Assembly: GCA_014529385.2 (NCBI GenBank)
Contig: CM043948.1
Coordinates: 22,195,951 to 22,259,950, forward strand
DNA length: 64,000 nt
DNA from: Adiantum capillus-veneris
Taxonomy: Eukaryota; Streptophyta; Polypodiopsida; Polypodiales; Pteridaceae
Reading direction: 5' to 3'
The notes beneath the pieces are model-generated. The model was given only the letters and a program-made list of their open reading frames with translations. It was not told the DNA's origin and ran no database searches. The position numbers and the translations under genes are program-made. This document shows positions 1 through 10,863 of the stretch, piece after piece (the first letter of the stretch is position 1; each line of letters opens with the position of its first letter).

Positions 1-1956
1 TTGGTGTTTTATCCCACGACTAGCCAGAAATGCATTAAATTCATGAGACATATACTCCCCCCCTCGATCGGAACGGAGGGTGCCCATAGTACATTTTGAG
101 ACATTTTCAGCCATAGCCAAAAATTGTTTGAAGCACATAAAAACTTCGGACTTCGCTTTAAGCGGAAATACCCATGCATGCCTGGAGTAATCATCAATGA
201 AAGTCACGAAGTACAGGTAATTGCCCAAGGACGGAGTTTGCATGGGCCCACAAACATCACTATGCACAAGCTGCAACCTGCATGTGGCCCTAACTGAACC
301 ATCCTTTGGAAACTTAGAACGCTGCATTTTACCCAGAATACAGCCTTCACAAACATGTTTGACAAGTGCTTCAAGAGGCGGCAAAGAAGCAACCATATCA
401 GATTTCTGCAAACGCAGCAAACTGGCAAAATTCAGATGACCAAAACGTGCATGCCAAAGTTTTGCATCTGAAATAGCCCTTGAATCTGCAACAGCATTTG
501 CAAAATTTTGTCCACACTTGTCATACAAAGTGAGCTTATACAGCCCACGGCACAAAAGCCCAGATGCAACAATTTCATCACCAAAACTGAGATCATGAAC
601 TGTAGATCTGTCATCCACAAATTTGACTACAAGTCCAAGTCTAGCAAGTGCGGATACAGACAAGAGATTCTTCTTGATCCCAGGTACATAAAGTGCATCA
701 ACAAGTGTGAAGGAACTGCCATTAGCAGCAGTGAGCACAATCTTTCCAACTCCCTGAACTGGATAAGAGGCGTTGTTGGCACAAGTGACTGAATTCCCAT
801 GAGGGACAGACTCGAGAGAGGTAAACAATTCACGATGTGAGGTAATGTGCTTTGTAGCACCACTGTCGAAATACCACACATGTGAATCTGCAGCAACTGA
901 CAAGCATGCATCATGGACAGCATGATTGTAAGTGCACTCTGCGCTAAAAGCCCATTCTGCATCAACATCAGCATCACAATCTCCTTTCACAGAAGACTCA
1001 ACAATGGCTGCATTTGTAGTGGAACCAGCATTTGCAGTGGAACCACCCTCTTTCTTCTTAGCCTCTTTGGCCTTCAACTTAGGACACGACTTGATCAAGT
1101 GATCATTGGCTTTACAATAATGGCAACGCATCTTCTTTTTGCCCTTATCACCAGAATTGCCAGACGAAGTGCTGCTAGCAGAAGCATTAGGAACAGAATT
1201 TTTGCCACTCGCAGCAGAACCATAAGAAGTGGCTGCATTACTGTTACCACCCTTTCTTTGAGAAGAAATAAAAGCCTGTTCAACTGCACGCTGCCTAGTC
1301 CTGTTTTTTCTAGAAAGTGACTCTTGCAACAGCAATGTGCATAATGCATCAAACTTGACAACTTCAAGATTTCCTTGGGTCATGAGTCTCCAAGTACTAG
1401 CAAAAGTCTGGTAGGAATCTGGTAAGGCATCAAGAACAGTCTGCACAAGGGAACTGTCCGAAATGACTTCACCTGCACAAATGAGTTGCTCATTGATATC
1501 CTTGACACTAGCAAGGAAAGTGTCCATATCATCTTCCTCATGCATAATCTTCGACTCTAGCTCTTTACGCAGCAAAGCAATTTTAGCCTCATTGCGGCTT
1601 GCATAAAGACCTGCTAGAATATCCCAAGCCTGTTTTGTAGATTTTTCTGAACGGATGTGAGGAATAATGGTGCGCTTCACAGACAACGCAATCAATGCAT
1701 GAGCCTGCGCATCCTTAACATCCCAACGAGCTTGTTCTGCCGTAGGCAAAACAACTCTAACAGCTGCAATCCTTGCAGCAAGACCTGCAACATCTTCAGA
1801 ACCAGGACGTACATCAATGCCCTGTACAATGTTCCAGACACCTTTTGACACAAGAACATGTTGCATCATATAAGCCCACATAGGGTAGTTGTCCCCATCC
1901 AACCTGTCCTCAGCAGCAAACATCTTGAACACATCTGTGTTGTTGTTGTCAGCCAT
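1..1956 (-). CDS. Ty1/copia gag-pol polyprotein, 5' part (runs off left edge)
   Basis: Reading leftward from the ATG at 1956-1954, the frame is open for 652 codons to the window edge without a stop; I checked every codon. In order it holds a copia gag region, a CCHC zinc knuckle (CHYCKANDHLIKSC, about residues 278-291), the aspartic protease active site (DSGATKHIT, Asp about 364), the pre-integrase H..H/C..C region (LWHARFGHLN) and the first two integrase catalytic aspartates (SDVCGP about 567, RSDRGGEY about 630). The third catalytic residue, reverse transcriptase and RNase H must lie outside the window. Such polyproteins make the virus-like particle and copy and insert the element. The ATG is chosen because the PBS and LTR lie 350 bp upstream. 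The intact frame suggests a young copy, unlike the broken elements further right. Confidence 0.93.
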   Translation of the reverse strand, partial: MADNNNTDVFKMFAAEDRLDGDNYPMWAYMMQHVLVSKGVWNIVQGIDVRPGSEDVAGLAARIAAVRVVLPTAEQARWDVKDAQAHALIALSVKRTIIPHIRSEKSTKQAWDILAGLYASRNEAKIALLRKELESKIMHEEDDMDTFLASVKDINEQLICAGEVISDSSLVQTVLDALPDSYQTFASTWRLMTQGNLEVVKFDALCTLLLQESLSRKNRTRQRAVEQAFISSQRKGGNSNAATSYGSAASGKNSVPNASASSTSSGNSGDKGKKKMRCHYCKANDHLIKSCPKLKAKEAKKKEGGSTANAGSTTNAAIVESSVKGDCDADVDAEWAFSAECTYNHAVHDACLSVAADSHVWYFDSGATKHITSHRELFTSLESVPHGNSVTCANNASYPVQGVGKIVLTAANGSSFTLVDALYVPGIKKNLLSVSALARLGLVVKFVDDRSTVHDLSFGDEIVASGLLCRGLYKLTLYDKCGQNFANAVADSRAISDAKLWHARFGHLNFASLLRLQKSDMVASLPPLEALVKHVCEGCILGKMQRSKFPKDGSVRATCRLQLVHSDVCGPMQTPSLGNYLYFVTFIDDYSRHAWVFPLKAKSEVFMCFKQFLAMAENVSKCTMGTLRSDRGGEYMSHEFNAFLASRGIKHQ

Positions 1957-2304
1957 GGTAAATGCTGCACCTGATGTGAAAACTACCCGAAAATAGGAGA
2001 AATGGAGCGGGAACAACTTGTGCTATATAGCACAAACCGTAGAAGACTATAAGGCACCTGTTATGCAGAAAACAACACTGACAGAAAATCTAAACAAAAT
2101 GACGAAATAGCCTGTGCAGTACTGCCCGTCGTGGAAACGGAGGCCGAAATGATCCCAAATCAAAATTCTGAGCAGACCGAGCTCTTTGAGCTCACCCTCA
2201 ATATTTGTCGACCTGCGAACGCTCGCCAAAGCTCACTGAAATGGAAGAAAGTGAGCAGGCGTGTGAGGGAGCAGCTGGCGACTAAGCCCGGGAGGACGTG
2301 ACCT

Positions 2305-2316
2305 GCTCTGATACCA
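2305..2316 (-). other. Primer-binding site of the left copia element
   Basis: On the minus strand the sequence reads TGGTATCAGAGC, the standard plant PBS matching the 3' end of initiator methionine tRNA. It lies between the LTR edge at 2319 and the gag ATG at 1956, as expected for first-strand priming. Confidence 0.9.
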
Positions 2317-2318
2317 AT

Positions 2319-2545
2319 TGTTGGAATTAGGGTTGCAGAGAAACACACACAGCTTGGAGAAGACGAAGGAAGCTCAAGGCACACAATAGAGAGTGTGTTA
2401 CTTAGTGTGCAATGGAAAGATAGATAGCCCTAGAGTGATGGGCGTATATACAATGCACGGGGGAAAAAACCTCCTAAAGAGGGAAAAAATGCCCCGGCGG
2501 TCCTAGTGTGATCACACACATCACTCCCACATGTATATGGTAACA
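2319..2545 (-). mobile_element. 5' LTR of the left copia element
   Basis: This stretch abuts the PBS and has TG..CA ends. On the minus strand it would start TGTTACC and end CCAACA. It holds a TATATA box near 2445-2450. The inner edge is firm. The outer edge at 2545 is only a guess from the terminal dinucleotides, because the partner LTR is outside the window. Confidence 0.6.
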
Positions 2546-3858
2546 ATAACTTGTAAACACATCATGATCTCTCTCATGGTTATGTTAATGATCATGCAAT
2601 CATCTTCAAAACTTTCAAGTGTCGCAATTCGTGATGGTTAGCCAGCGTCTGTCCTCCCCTTAAAAGGTGTGCGAGAAATCAAGTAAGTGTTCTATTCTCA
2701 ATTTACCATTGGTTTGTTTCTCCACACTTATTCAATTGGTCTAAAGAAATTTCTCACTCCAACTCTCTTTTGCTTCATTACATATGCATGTGGCTACCTC
2801 TCATGGTGATTTTATTTGTGTCACGGCATTGCATAGATGGAGATGAGCTCTCTATGCAAAGTGTGTTAGTTTGATGTAAGTGATTCTCTTGTGTATTTGA
2901 GAGGCAAGTCTTGTGCGCATGATTTTTTGATGAGTTCTTGAGAGAGGAAGAGTTTGGATGTATTATGGGTATTCTTATGGGGAGAAGGTGAATGATATTC
3001 CACAAATTGCATATTTCATTTTGATGCACGGCATTGGGTTGCATAATCGTTGATGGTGTTCAAGTGTCCAAAGTGTATATAGAGTAAGGGGGTTTTCAAA
3101 GTGTGTTGCTTGAGTGGGTGAGTGCAAGTGTTATTTTGATTGGTTTCCTTCTCCACTCCCAAAAGAAGGTGGTGCCCCAAGTAGTGTGTGTACCTCTTTA
3201 CGAACATTTTGTGAGGGTAGGCCCATTGGTTTGGGTTTAGAGGCCCCATTTCAAAAAGCTCGCCCTCATAAAGTGGTGCCCCCACTGAGGAACATATTTC
3301 CAAGTTACCTTCAAATTTTTTAGTGATGAACAATGGAGTTCCCATCTATCCATTTCATTTTGCACAACACATTAGAGTAAATGTTCACATAGATAGAAAA
3401 GTCTTTTTCCAGCAACGCATTGTTTTTATGTTTGGTGCAGAAAGACTTAGAGAAATACTGGCATCACCCAATCCAATTATACTTCCAATCATCAATTATG
3501 AAACTTCTTTTGATGTTCACGTTTTCATTTTGTTTTAAAGGCAGGAAAAAGGAGTGGTGAAGGGGTGCTCAAGGGCCATATGAAGGAACAAGGTCTTCAA
3601 ACCAACAAGGAGGAGTAGCACATGAATCACGATCAAAACAATGAACCTTTTAGGCCTATTGCTCGGCAATCCATTCATATAATCATTGCAACTAATTTTA
3701 GGTTTCAATCTGTCATAAGGAGGATATTTGGATCCACTCGCCTCAATGAATCAATGCTTCAATTAATCCATTTATTCTACCTATGATAAAGTACGAATTA
3801 ACAATGGATGTGTACATCTTCATTTTAATGTAATCAGATTTATAGTGTCAATAATCTT
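2546..3858. other. Intergenic / unassigned, with two gag-like half-repeats
   Basis: No gene is recognised. Two stretches (3323-3538 and about 3625-3835) encode loosely similar peptides, each ending in a proline-isoleucine, tyrosine-glutamate, aspartate-valine, phenylalanine-isoleucine pattern. They could be decayed N-terminal gag sequence of the pseudogene that follows, but this is weak. Confidence 0.4.
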
Positions 3859-5300
3859 GTGCGGCCCGTAAGAGAAAAGTTTCTTTTAAAAAAAGAGATT
3901 TCAAAAAGTCTAAACAAAATGTCAAGTTCTTTTCCCACGTTCTATGCAAGAAGTGGGGAAGATGCGCAAGAGTTTCTTGACAACTTGGAGATGGCACATC
4001 TCATATCCGCGAGAGATGAAGAGGAAGTAAAGCTACGAGCCTTCCCGTTGGTTCTAAAAGCAGAAGCTAAAGCATGGTATGAGACCTTGCAACCCCAAAT
4101 CAAGTCCAATTGGGAGAGACTGTGAGCAAGCTTCCTCTCCAAGTTCGGGCAAGGTGATACTTCTGAAGGACTATGGAAATGTCTTATTGGACATAGGCAG
4201 GTATCACTTGAAGACTATCCCTCTTATGAAGCAACCTTTGTCAATCTATGGGGTAGGTGGGAGGCTACATTAGAAAATCATGGTGGTGCACCTAACTTTC
4301 TAAAAAAAGAGAGATTCATGGTTGGCTTGTATCCACTTTTAAAGGCTAAAGTAGAGCTAAAATTCCCATCCACCTTCGAAGAAGCACGTGAGGTAGCCAT
4401 CATCAAGTTTAGAAAACTACACTTCCAAGCACATAGAGCAAGGGGTTTGAATGAAGTGAGTGAGAGGGAGTCTTCACAAACCATGGAAGCACCAATTAGG
4501 GCCCCTCTTGCACAATCTTCACAAATAGGAGATAACTCTCAACAAGAGGTTTTACAAAGGCTAACTCAACAGCTTGAGAACCTCACTCTGAATCTAGTAC
4601 AAGGCCTACCTCAACAACGACAACCAAGAGAAGGGAATCGCAATCAACGAAGACAAGCTCAAGAGTTGTGATGTTGGAATTGCATTGAAATGGGCCATGG
4701 CATGTACAATTGTCCACATCCAAGGCGACTTCCGGAAGACATATATCCCCCCAGACCGCCTCCTCTCAGTGTGCAGCAAGAACTAGCTCAAGGCCCACAA
4801 ATCCTTCGTCGACCACCACCACCAGCAAATATACCTCCCGTCCCACATGAGGAGGAAGAAAGAGGATTCAACATCATCAAGCTAGAAGAGGTAATAGATG
4901 ATCATACTCTAAACTTTGATGTTATGCCGGCAGAAAAACGCACAAGAGCACATGATAAGGATGAAGACATGAGAAGTGAAGGAACAAATTCAGCCAGAAG
5001 GGACAAGAAGAAGAAGTCAAAGATGGAAGAAGCTGAAAGTAGCAGGAAGAAAAGATCAAGGCGAAGGGAAATTGGTATCAACGACTTCCCATTGGGAAAG
5101 GAGATAGAGCCCTACAACATCCTGGAAGATTTACAAACCCAAAAGCCAAACATTTCATGGCCTCAACTTCTACACCTATCAGCCAAAGTAAGAAGGCAAT
5201 GGCCAAAGTTGGTAAGTACAAGAATTCCAAAAAAGAAAGCAAATCTTCCCATTAAGGTTGTGGCCTCAAAGCTACAAAAACATGTGGAACCCATTGTGGC
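3859..5300 (+). pseudogene. Ty3/gypsy gag pseudogene, truncated
   Basis: One frame (codons starting at positions 3n+1) runs through the region with two in-frame stops at 4123-4125 and 4669-4671. The first part is a retrotransposon gag domain (FPTFYARSGEDAQEFLDNLE, AKAWYETLQP, FLSKFGQGDTSEGLW). Just after the second stop comes a CCHC knuckle (CWNCIEMGHGMYNC). Basic and acidic low-complexity sequence follows, then a segment typical of plant gypsy elements (PYNILEDLQTQKPNISWPQL). The homology ends near 5300, where the sequence switches abruptly into the antisense of another element's gag. The following pol is missing. The start codon is unknown; 3859 is only where the open frame begins. Confidence 0.8.
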
Positions 5301-6538
5301 CTTGGCATACGCGCGGCTCTTGGGTCCCATATTTCGTATGGTGGTGTACCAGACGGTGGTCCAAAGTTTACAAGCGTGGCCCTAGGCATAGGGGGTGCCT
5401 GATATGGCATGTTATTATTAAATGGCATGGCTCCACTTGTATAAGAGCTTGGATAATGCCATTGTGGATTGTAAGCCCTTGGAATAATCGGAGGTGTAGG
5501 AGCTACATGAGGCTGAGGTACGACAGGTGCACATGATTGATACATACATGTACGTATAGTTGGGGGCACTGTGCTACTAGGCATCGGCGCAGTATTAACA
5601 AATGAACTCCATGGTGTACTTCTTGTCATGCTCACCACTGGGATATGCATGGTAGCCGTAGTGTCATTAAGAGAAAGATGAGCTAGATCTGGGAAGGTAA
5701 AGCTGCCACTTGTGGGCTTAGATTGTACTGAGGCTCCTGGCAAAACAACATATGGAGGATCAATGGGGCTCACTGAGGGAGTCTCCATTTGTGATAGGGT
5801 TAGTTGGTTGGCCCTTCCCGTATCCAAGAATCTCATTAGGCCTGTTGAAGGCATGTTGATCCCTATGTTCTGTCTTTCTAACTTGACAATCCTATGGAGG
5901 ACATCACAGACTTTCTGTTGTTGCTCATCTATGCTAGTAGCACCCGATGTGGATTGTAGAACATCTAACCAACCCACATGATAGGTGTGTCCTGTGTACC
6001 GATCAGTTAAAGCTTCTGCTTGTAGGTCATACTCCCAATTTTCGTTTAGGAATATCCCATCTAGGCCTAGTGTGCTGGAGGTTTCCCTTGAAGTGGAAGC
6101 ATTATTGCTCCCCATCGCTTGCCCCTCCGTGACTACTACCTTGGGAGCACTCGGTTGCTCGGCTGGCATGATTGTTGTCATAGGAGCCTTTGCTTTCAGG
6201 GCTCGACTTTGTTCTAGCCTTCGTAGGTTCTCAATTTCCCTCTCCCTTGTTGCTTGCATATAGCGTTCGATCTCTTGTACTTCGGCAAGACTCCTACCAT
6301 CGGGTAGTAGAACCTCAGAGGGAGATAGTCCTAAAGGATCAGGAGGTGCAGTGGATGGAACATTCACATGAACACTCTCAAGAAGCATAGGGTCTATTTT
6401 TGGCATGAATGACGAATTTACTTCCCGACTCCCTTCATTTATTTCATTAACCGCATGTTCGGAGCGAGTAGCTCTACTAAGGGTCTCTTTTAAGAGGCTA
6501 AACACGCTGGACCCGGGCCGTGGGCCCATGGCATGCAT
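5252..6538 (-). CDS. Ty3/gypsy gag N-terminal fragment (inverted copy of the G2 family)
   Basis: An open frame of 428 codons begins at the ATG at 6538-6536 and is about 95% similar in protein to the gag of the plus-strand element at 9292-10535. It lacks the 1-bp deletion that breaks that copy. It is proline- and serine-rich with a charged helical stretch (YMQATREREIENLRRLEQSR) near residue 90. Homology stops at about 5300; the last 16 codons come from unrelated flanking DNA, so this is a truncated fragment. Relative to the plus copy, about 1.2 kb of leader (matching 8130-9290) is deleted between the PBS region and this ATG, and the start is internal to the other copy's gag. No pol is attached. 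It is unlikely to make a useful protein. Confidence 0.75.
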   Translation of the reverse strand: MHAMGPRPGSSVFSLLKETLSRATRSEHAVNEINEGSREVNSSFMPKIDPMLLESVHVNVPSTAPPDPLGLSPSEVLLPDGRSLAEVQEIERYMQATREREIENLRRLEQSRALKAKAPMTTIMPAEQPSAPKVVVTEGQAMGSNNASTSRETSSTLGLDGIFLNENWEYDLQAEALTDRYTGHTYHVGWLDVLQSTSGATSIDEQQQKVCDVLHRIVKLERQNIGINMPSTGLMRFLDTGRANQLTLSQMETPSVSPIDPPYVVLPGASVQSKPTSGSFTFPDLAHLSLNDTTATMHIPVVSMTRSTPWSSFVNTAPMPSSTVPPTIRTCMYQSCAPVVPQPHVAPTPPIIPRAYNPQWHYPSSYTSGAMPFNNNMPYQAPPMPRATLVNFGPPSGTPPYEIWDPRAARMPRPQWVPHVFVALRPQP

Positions 6539-6650
6539 AAAAAAAACTTGCAGAAAAAAAACTCATTCCTCTTCCTCTTCCTCTTCTTCCCTACTACAAA
6601 CAACTCATAGAAGAAGCACAAAGTACCTCTTGGGCTTAGTGCAAGGCGAT

Positions 6651-6668
6651 TCCCCGGCAGCGGCGCCA
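6651..6668 (-). other. PBS of the inverted gypsy fragment
   Basis: The minus strand reads TGGCGCCGCTGCCGGGGA, one base from the TGGCGCCGTTGCCGGGGA form common in plant gypsy elements and thought to pair with an aspartate tRNA. It is a better match than the PBS of the plus-strand relative, which has TGGCACC. Confidence 0.8.
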
Positions 6669-6674
6669 AAAATG

Positions 6675-7180
6675 TGCGCTCCTTGCCGCACTATCGAAGC
6701 AAGGGACTTGCCTAACACTGTGTGCAATCCACAGATGGCTCCAAGCACACAACTAGCTTAACTAGTAATCTCAAAAGAGGGCAATGGTGTGTCACTCACC
6801 GCTCTATGCTCCTACCGTGGAGGATTCCTCGCCGTGAAGAAGAAGGGGACGTGCTACGTCGCACTCAACCGCTTCACCACCGTCGTGCCGCCGCAATGCT
6901 CGATCACACACACACACACACACTCTCTCTCTCTCTCAAGTACACACACACACACACTAGTACACAAGGAGATGGAGAAGGAGATGGAGCAAGAGCACTC
7001 TTCTTGCATTGCACAAATGAGAGAATGAGTGAATTTTAGGTTTAGTTGGCTTTTATATGAGCTCACCCCATTCACACTTGGGCGCCCATGCTTAGCCAAC
7101 TAATCCCTTGAATTCCCAGTTAGAGTGCGCCTCTCATCGGCGATCACTCTTACCCTTTTCGTATTGGACCGACAAGCCCG
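6675..7180 (-). mobile_element. Partial LTR of the inverted gypsy fragment
   Basis: Reverse-complement homologue of 7507-7999 in the plus-strand 5' LTR, including the TATAAAA box (complement at 7051-7057) and the AC/CT microsatellite. The outer part of the LTR, corresponding to 7409-7506, is absent: homology stops at about 7180. Confidence 0.85.
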
Positions 7181-7307
7181 TTATGGCTTGAGGTTTTGCA
7201 TCCATTCTCATCATCATTCAAGCCAAATGCAAGTAGATTCTCCCTCTCTCTAATGTTCAAAAGGTGAAAAAAATAAGTATTTTTACAACTCTCTGTTTGC
7301 ATGTTGC

Positions 7308-7999
<692 letters not shown>

Positions 8000-8005
8000 C
8001 ATTTT

Positions 8006-8023
8006 TGGCACCGCTGCCGGGGA
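8006..8023 (+). other. PBS of G2
   Basis: TGGCACCGCTGCCGGGGA is a one-transition variant of the same site in the inverted copy (TGGCGCC...). It begins six bases after the LTR and is probably primed by aspartate tRNA. Confidence 0.82.
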
Positions 8024-9073
8024 ATCGCCCTGCACTAAGCCCAAGAGGCACTTTGTGCTTCTCCTATGAGTTGTTTGTAGTAGGAAAGAAGAGGAAGAGG
8101 AAGAGGAATGAGTTTTTTTTCTGCAAGTTGTTAATTTCTGTATTGTCTGCAAGTTCTGTGATTTCTGCATAATGTTGTGTTTTCTGTTTGCACACAGTCT
8201 TTGCACGGTTAGTAGTCGTTAGCTTGTTCGCTGTGAATGAATAAGTAGGAAGGCAGTTAGCAATTTCTGTTTGCACACAGTCTGTACACGGTTTTCTGTC
8301 AAGGTTTGCCTACACACAGTCTTTGCACAGTAAGGTAGTGAGAGAGGAAGTAGGTGGATAGTTAGCCCATTGTGAGTAAGCAACTAGCAGAGTGGTTAAC
8401 AGATTAGTTAGTAGATTAGTTAGTGGTTAGCAGCACTGTTAGTAAGTAGATAAGGTAGTGAGCTGTCTGTGAGCTGTGAGCTGTTGACAGAGAGGTTAGG
8501 TAGGTGTTGACAGTGTGTGTGGCCAAGAAAGGGTCACCTAAACCATGCGCGGTCATCGCCAAAAAAAAAAAAAAAAAAATGAAAATATTTAAGCGTGAGT
8601 GACTGGGGGGCTTCACTAAAATTTTGATCGGGATCAGTTCCCCAAGCCCAGGCCCAGGCCTAGGCCTCAGTCCTCAGTCTTATGATATATACTAGACTCA
8701 CTCTTATATATATACCCTACCCCCTCAAGAGGGAATGAGAGCATGCGGGGCAAGTCCTCCACTCTCCTCCCTTCTCTTCCCACTTACACCCTTAGACTTT
8801 CTAATTTGGGCCTAGTTCCCTACTAGAAATTGACGGTTTTAGAGATTCTGAGGGCATAAAGTGACCAAACGGAGGGCTGTAAAGCACGGCACATCCCTCT
8901 GACCGAGACGCTCGTTTTGAGCTATCATACGTTCTATTCTATAGCTGGGTCAGAAAAAAAGGACCAAAAAATCAAAAAAAATTAAGAAAAGACTTCGGTT
9001 GCAAAACACCCAAAAATACTAGGTGAGCAGCCTTCACGGGCACTCACTGACACTTCTAGGGGATCCAACTCAT
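8024..9073 (+). other. G2 leader with short direct repeats
   Basis: Non-coding leader of about 1 kb. It holds three copies of a TTTGCACACAGTCTTTGCAC-like motif at about 8187-8208, 8271-8291 and 8305-8330, GTTAGT-rich repeats at 8340-8450 and an A18 run at about 8562-8579. A strong splice-donor-like site (ACTAG|GTGAGC) falls at 9022/9023, just before gag. Confidence 0.6.
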
Positions 9074-10582
9074 ATGAACCTATGCTCTGGACAAGTGTTA
9101 GAGCACGAGCATATTGGTAGTGCCTCCATTTACGTGGGCACCGATTATTCCTCCACCCTAGGTTCTGGACCTTCGGTCGGGACTCAAGGTAGCACGACCC
9201 AAGATCCTCATATCACGTCTAGTGATTCTTCCTTTGACTACGAATTCATGGAGGAATATCCTACACCAAACCCTGATAGTTCAAGTCAAGACATGCATGC
9301 CATGGGCCCACGGCCCGGGTCCAGCGTGTTTAGCCGCTTAAAAGAGACCCTTAGTAGAGCTACTCGCTCCGAACATGTGGTTAATGAAATAAATGAAGGG
9401 AGTGGGGAAGTAAATTCATCATTCATGCCTAAAATAGACCCTATGCTTCTTGAGAGTGTGCATGTGAATGTTCCATCCACTGCACCTCCTGATCCTTTAG
9501 GACTATCTCCCTCTGAGGTTCTACTACCCGATGGTAGGAGTCTTGCCGAAGTGCAAGAGATCGAACGTTATATGCAAGCAACAAGGGAGAGGGAAATTGA
9601 GAACCTACGAAGGCTAGAACAAAGTCGAGCCCTGAAAGCAAAGGCTCCTATGACAACAATCATGCCAGCTGAGCAACCGAGTGCTCCCAAGGTAGCAGTC
9701 ACGGAGGGGCAAGCGATGGGGAGCAATAATGCTTCCACTTCGAGGGAAACCTCCAGCACGCCAGGCCTAGATGGGATATTCCTAAATGAAAATTGGGAGT
9801 ATGACCTACAAGCAGAAGCTTTAACTGATCGGTACATAGGACACACCTATCATGTGGGTTGGTTAGAAGTTCTACAATCCACATCGGGTGCTACTAGCAT
9901 ATATGAGCAACAACAGAAAGTCTGTGATGTCCTCCATAGATTGTCGAGTTAGAAAGACAGAACACAGGGATTAACATGCCTTCAACAGGCCTAATGAGAT
10001 TCTTGGATACGGGAAAGGCCAACCAACCAACCCTGTCACAAATGGAGACTCCCTCAGTGAGCCCCATTGATCCTCCATATGTTTTTTCGCTAGGAGCCTC
10101 AGTACAATCTGAGCCCACAAGTGGCAGCTTTACCTTCCCAGATCTAGCTCATCTTTCTCTTAATGACACTACGGCTACCATGCATATCCCAGTGGTGAGC
10201 ATGACAAGAAGTACACCATGGAGTTCATTTGTTAACACTGGACCGATGCCTAGTATCACAGTGCCCCCAACTATACCTACATGTATGTATCAATCGTGTG
10301 CACCTGTGGTACCTCAGCCTCATGTAGCTCCTACACCTCCGATTATTCCAAGAGCTTACAATCCACAATGGCATTATCCAAGCTCTTATACAAGTGGAGC
10401 CATGCCATTTAATAATAACATGCCATATCAAGCACCCCCTATGCCTAGGGCCACGCATGTAAACTTTGGACCACCGTCTGGTACACCACCATACGAAATA
10501 TGGGACCCAAGAGCCGCGCGTATGCCAAGGCCAAGGCCAACTCCCATCTCACATGTGGTTCCAGGAGCACATACACCCATTA
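9074..10582 (+). pseudogene. G2 gag, N-terminal part (frameshifted, then split by copia)
   Basis: The first ATG after the in-frame stop at 9020-9022 is at 9074. The frame runs to a stop at 9952. Comparison with the inverted copy shows a single missing G near 9937 (ATAGATTG against ATAGGATTG); the frame then resumes around 9976 and stays open to the copia insertion at 10583. The protein is rich in proline, serine and threonine with no recognised domain in this half; the capsid-like part lies beyond the insertion. The reading frame is exactly restored across the copia element once one copy of its target duplication is removed, which proves that 10582 and 15490 were once joined. Confidence 0.88.
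10578..10582. repeat. Target-site duplication CATTA (left)
   Basis: CATTA just before the copia element matches CATTA at 15490-15494 just after it. Confidence 0.95.
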
Positions 10583-10774
10583 TGAAGGAGAACAAGCGGA
10601 AGTGCGACGGGAGAGAGAGTGTGAGAAGAAGAGCACGACGATATGGTGAACTCGCTCTACTGTAATGTGTAGAGCATAGTGAGTTCTTATTAGGTTTTTA
10701 CAAAAGAATATGTGTACATACCTGGACACCCGCCCACTTACCTGGGCGAACACATTGGGCTTTATACCCCAACA
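10583..10774 (-). mobile_element. 3' LTR of the nested copia
   Basis: 192 bp, TGAAGGAG...CCCCAACA in plus-strand orientation. Differs from 15298-15489 by about ten substitutions and no indels. Confidence 0.96.
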
Positions 10775-10785
10775 ACCTCCCACTT
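10775..10785 (-). other. Polypurine tract of the nested copia
   Basis: The minus strand reads AAGTGGGAGGT immediately inside the 3' LTR, the expected site for plus-strand DNA priming. Confidence 0.75.
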
Positions 10786-10863
10786 AAAGTCCAATGTGGT
10801 ACTTTAAGTGTGAGAGAAGCTACTATACAAGCTAATATACAAGAGATGTAGAGAAGTGATGTA

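Noticed and set aside
5985-6263. Plus-strand ORFs inside the inverted gag, and minus-strand ORFs at 9286-9846
   Set aside because: These are antisense shadows of the same gag sequence; they mirror each other because the two copies are inverted.
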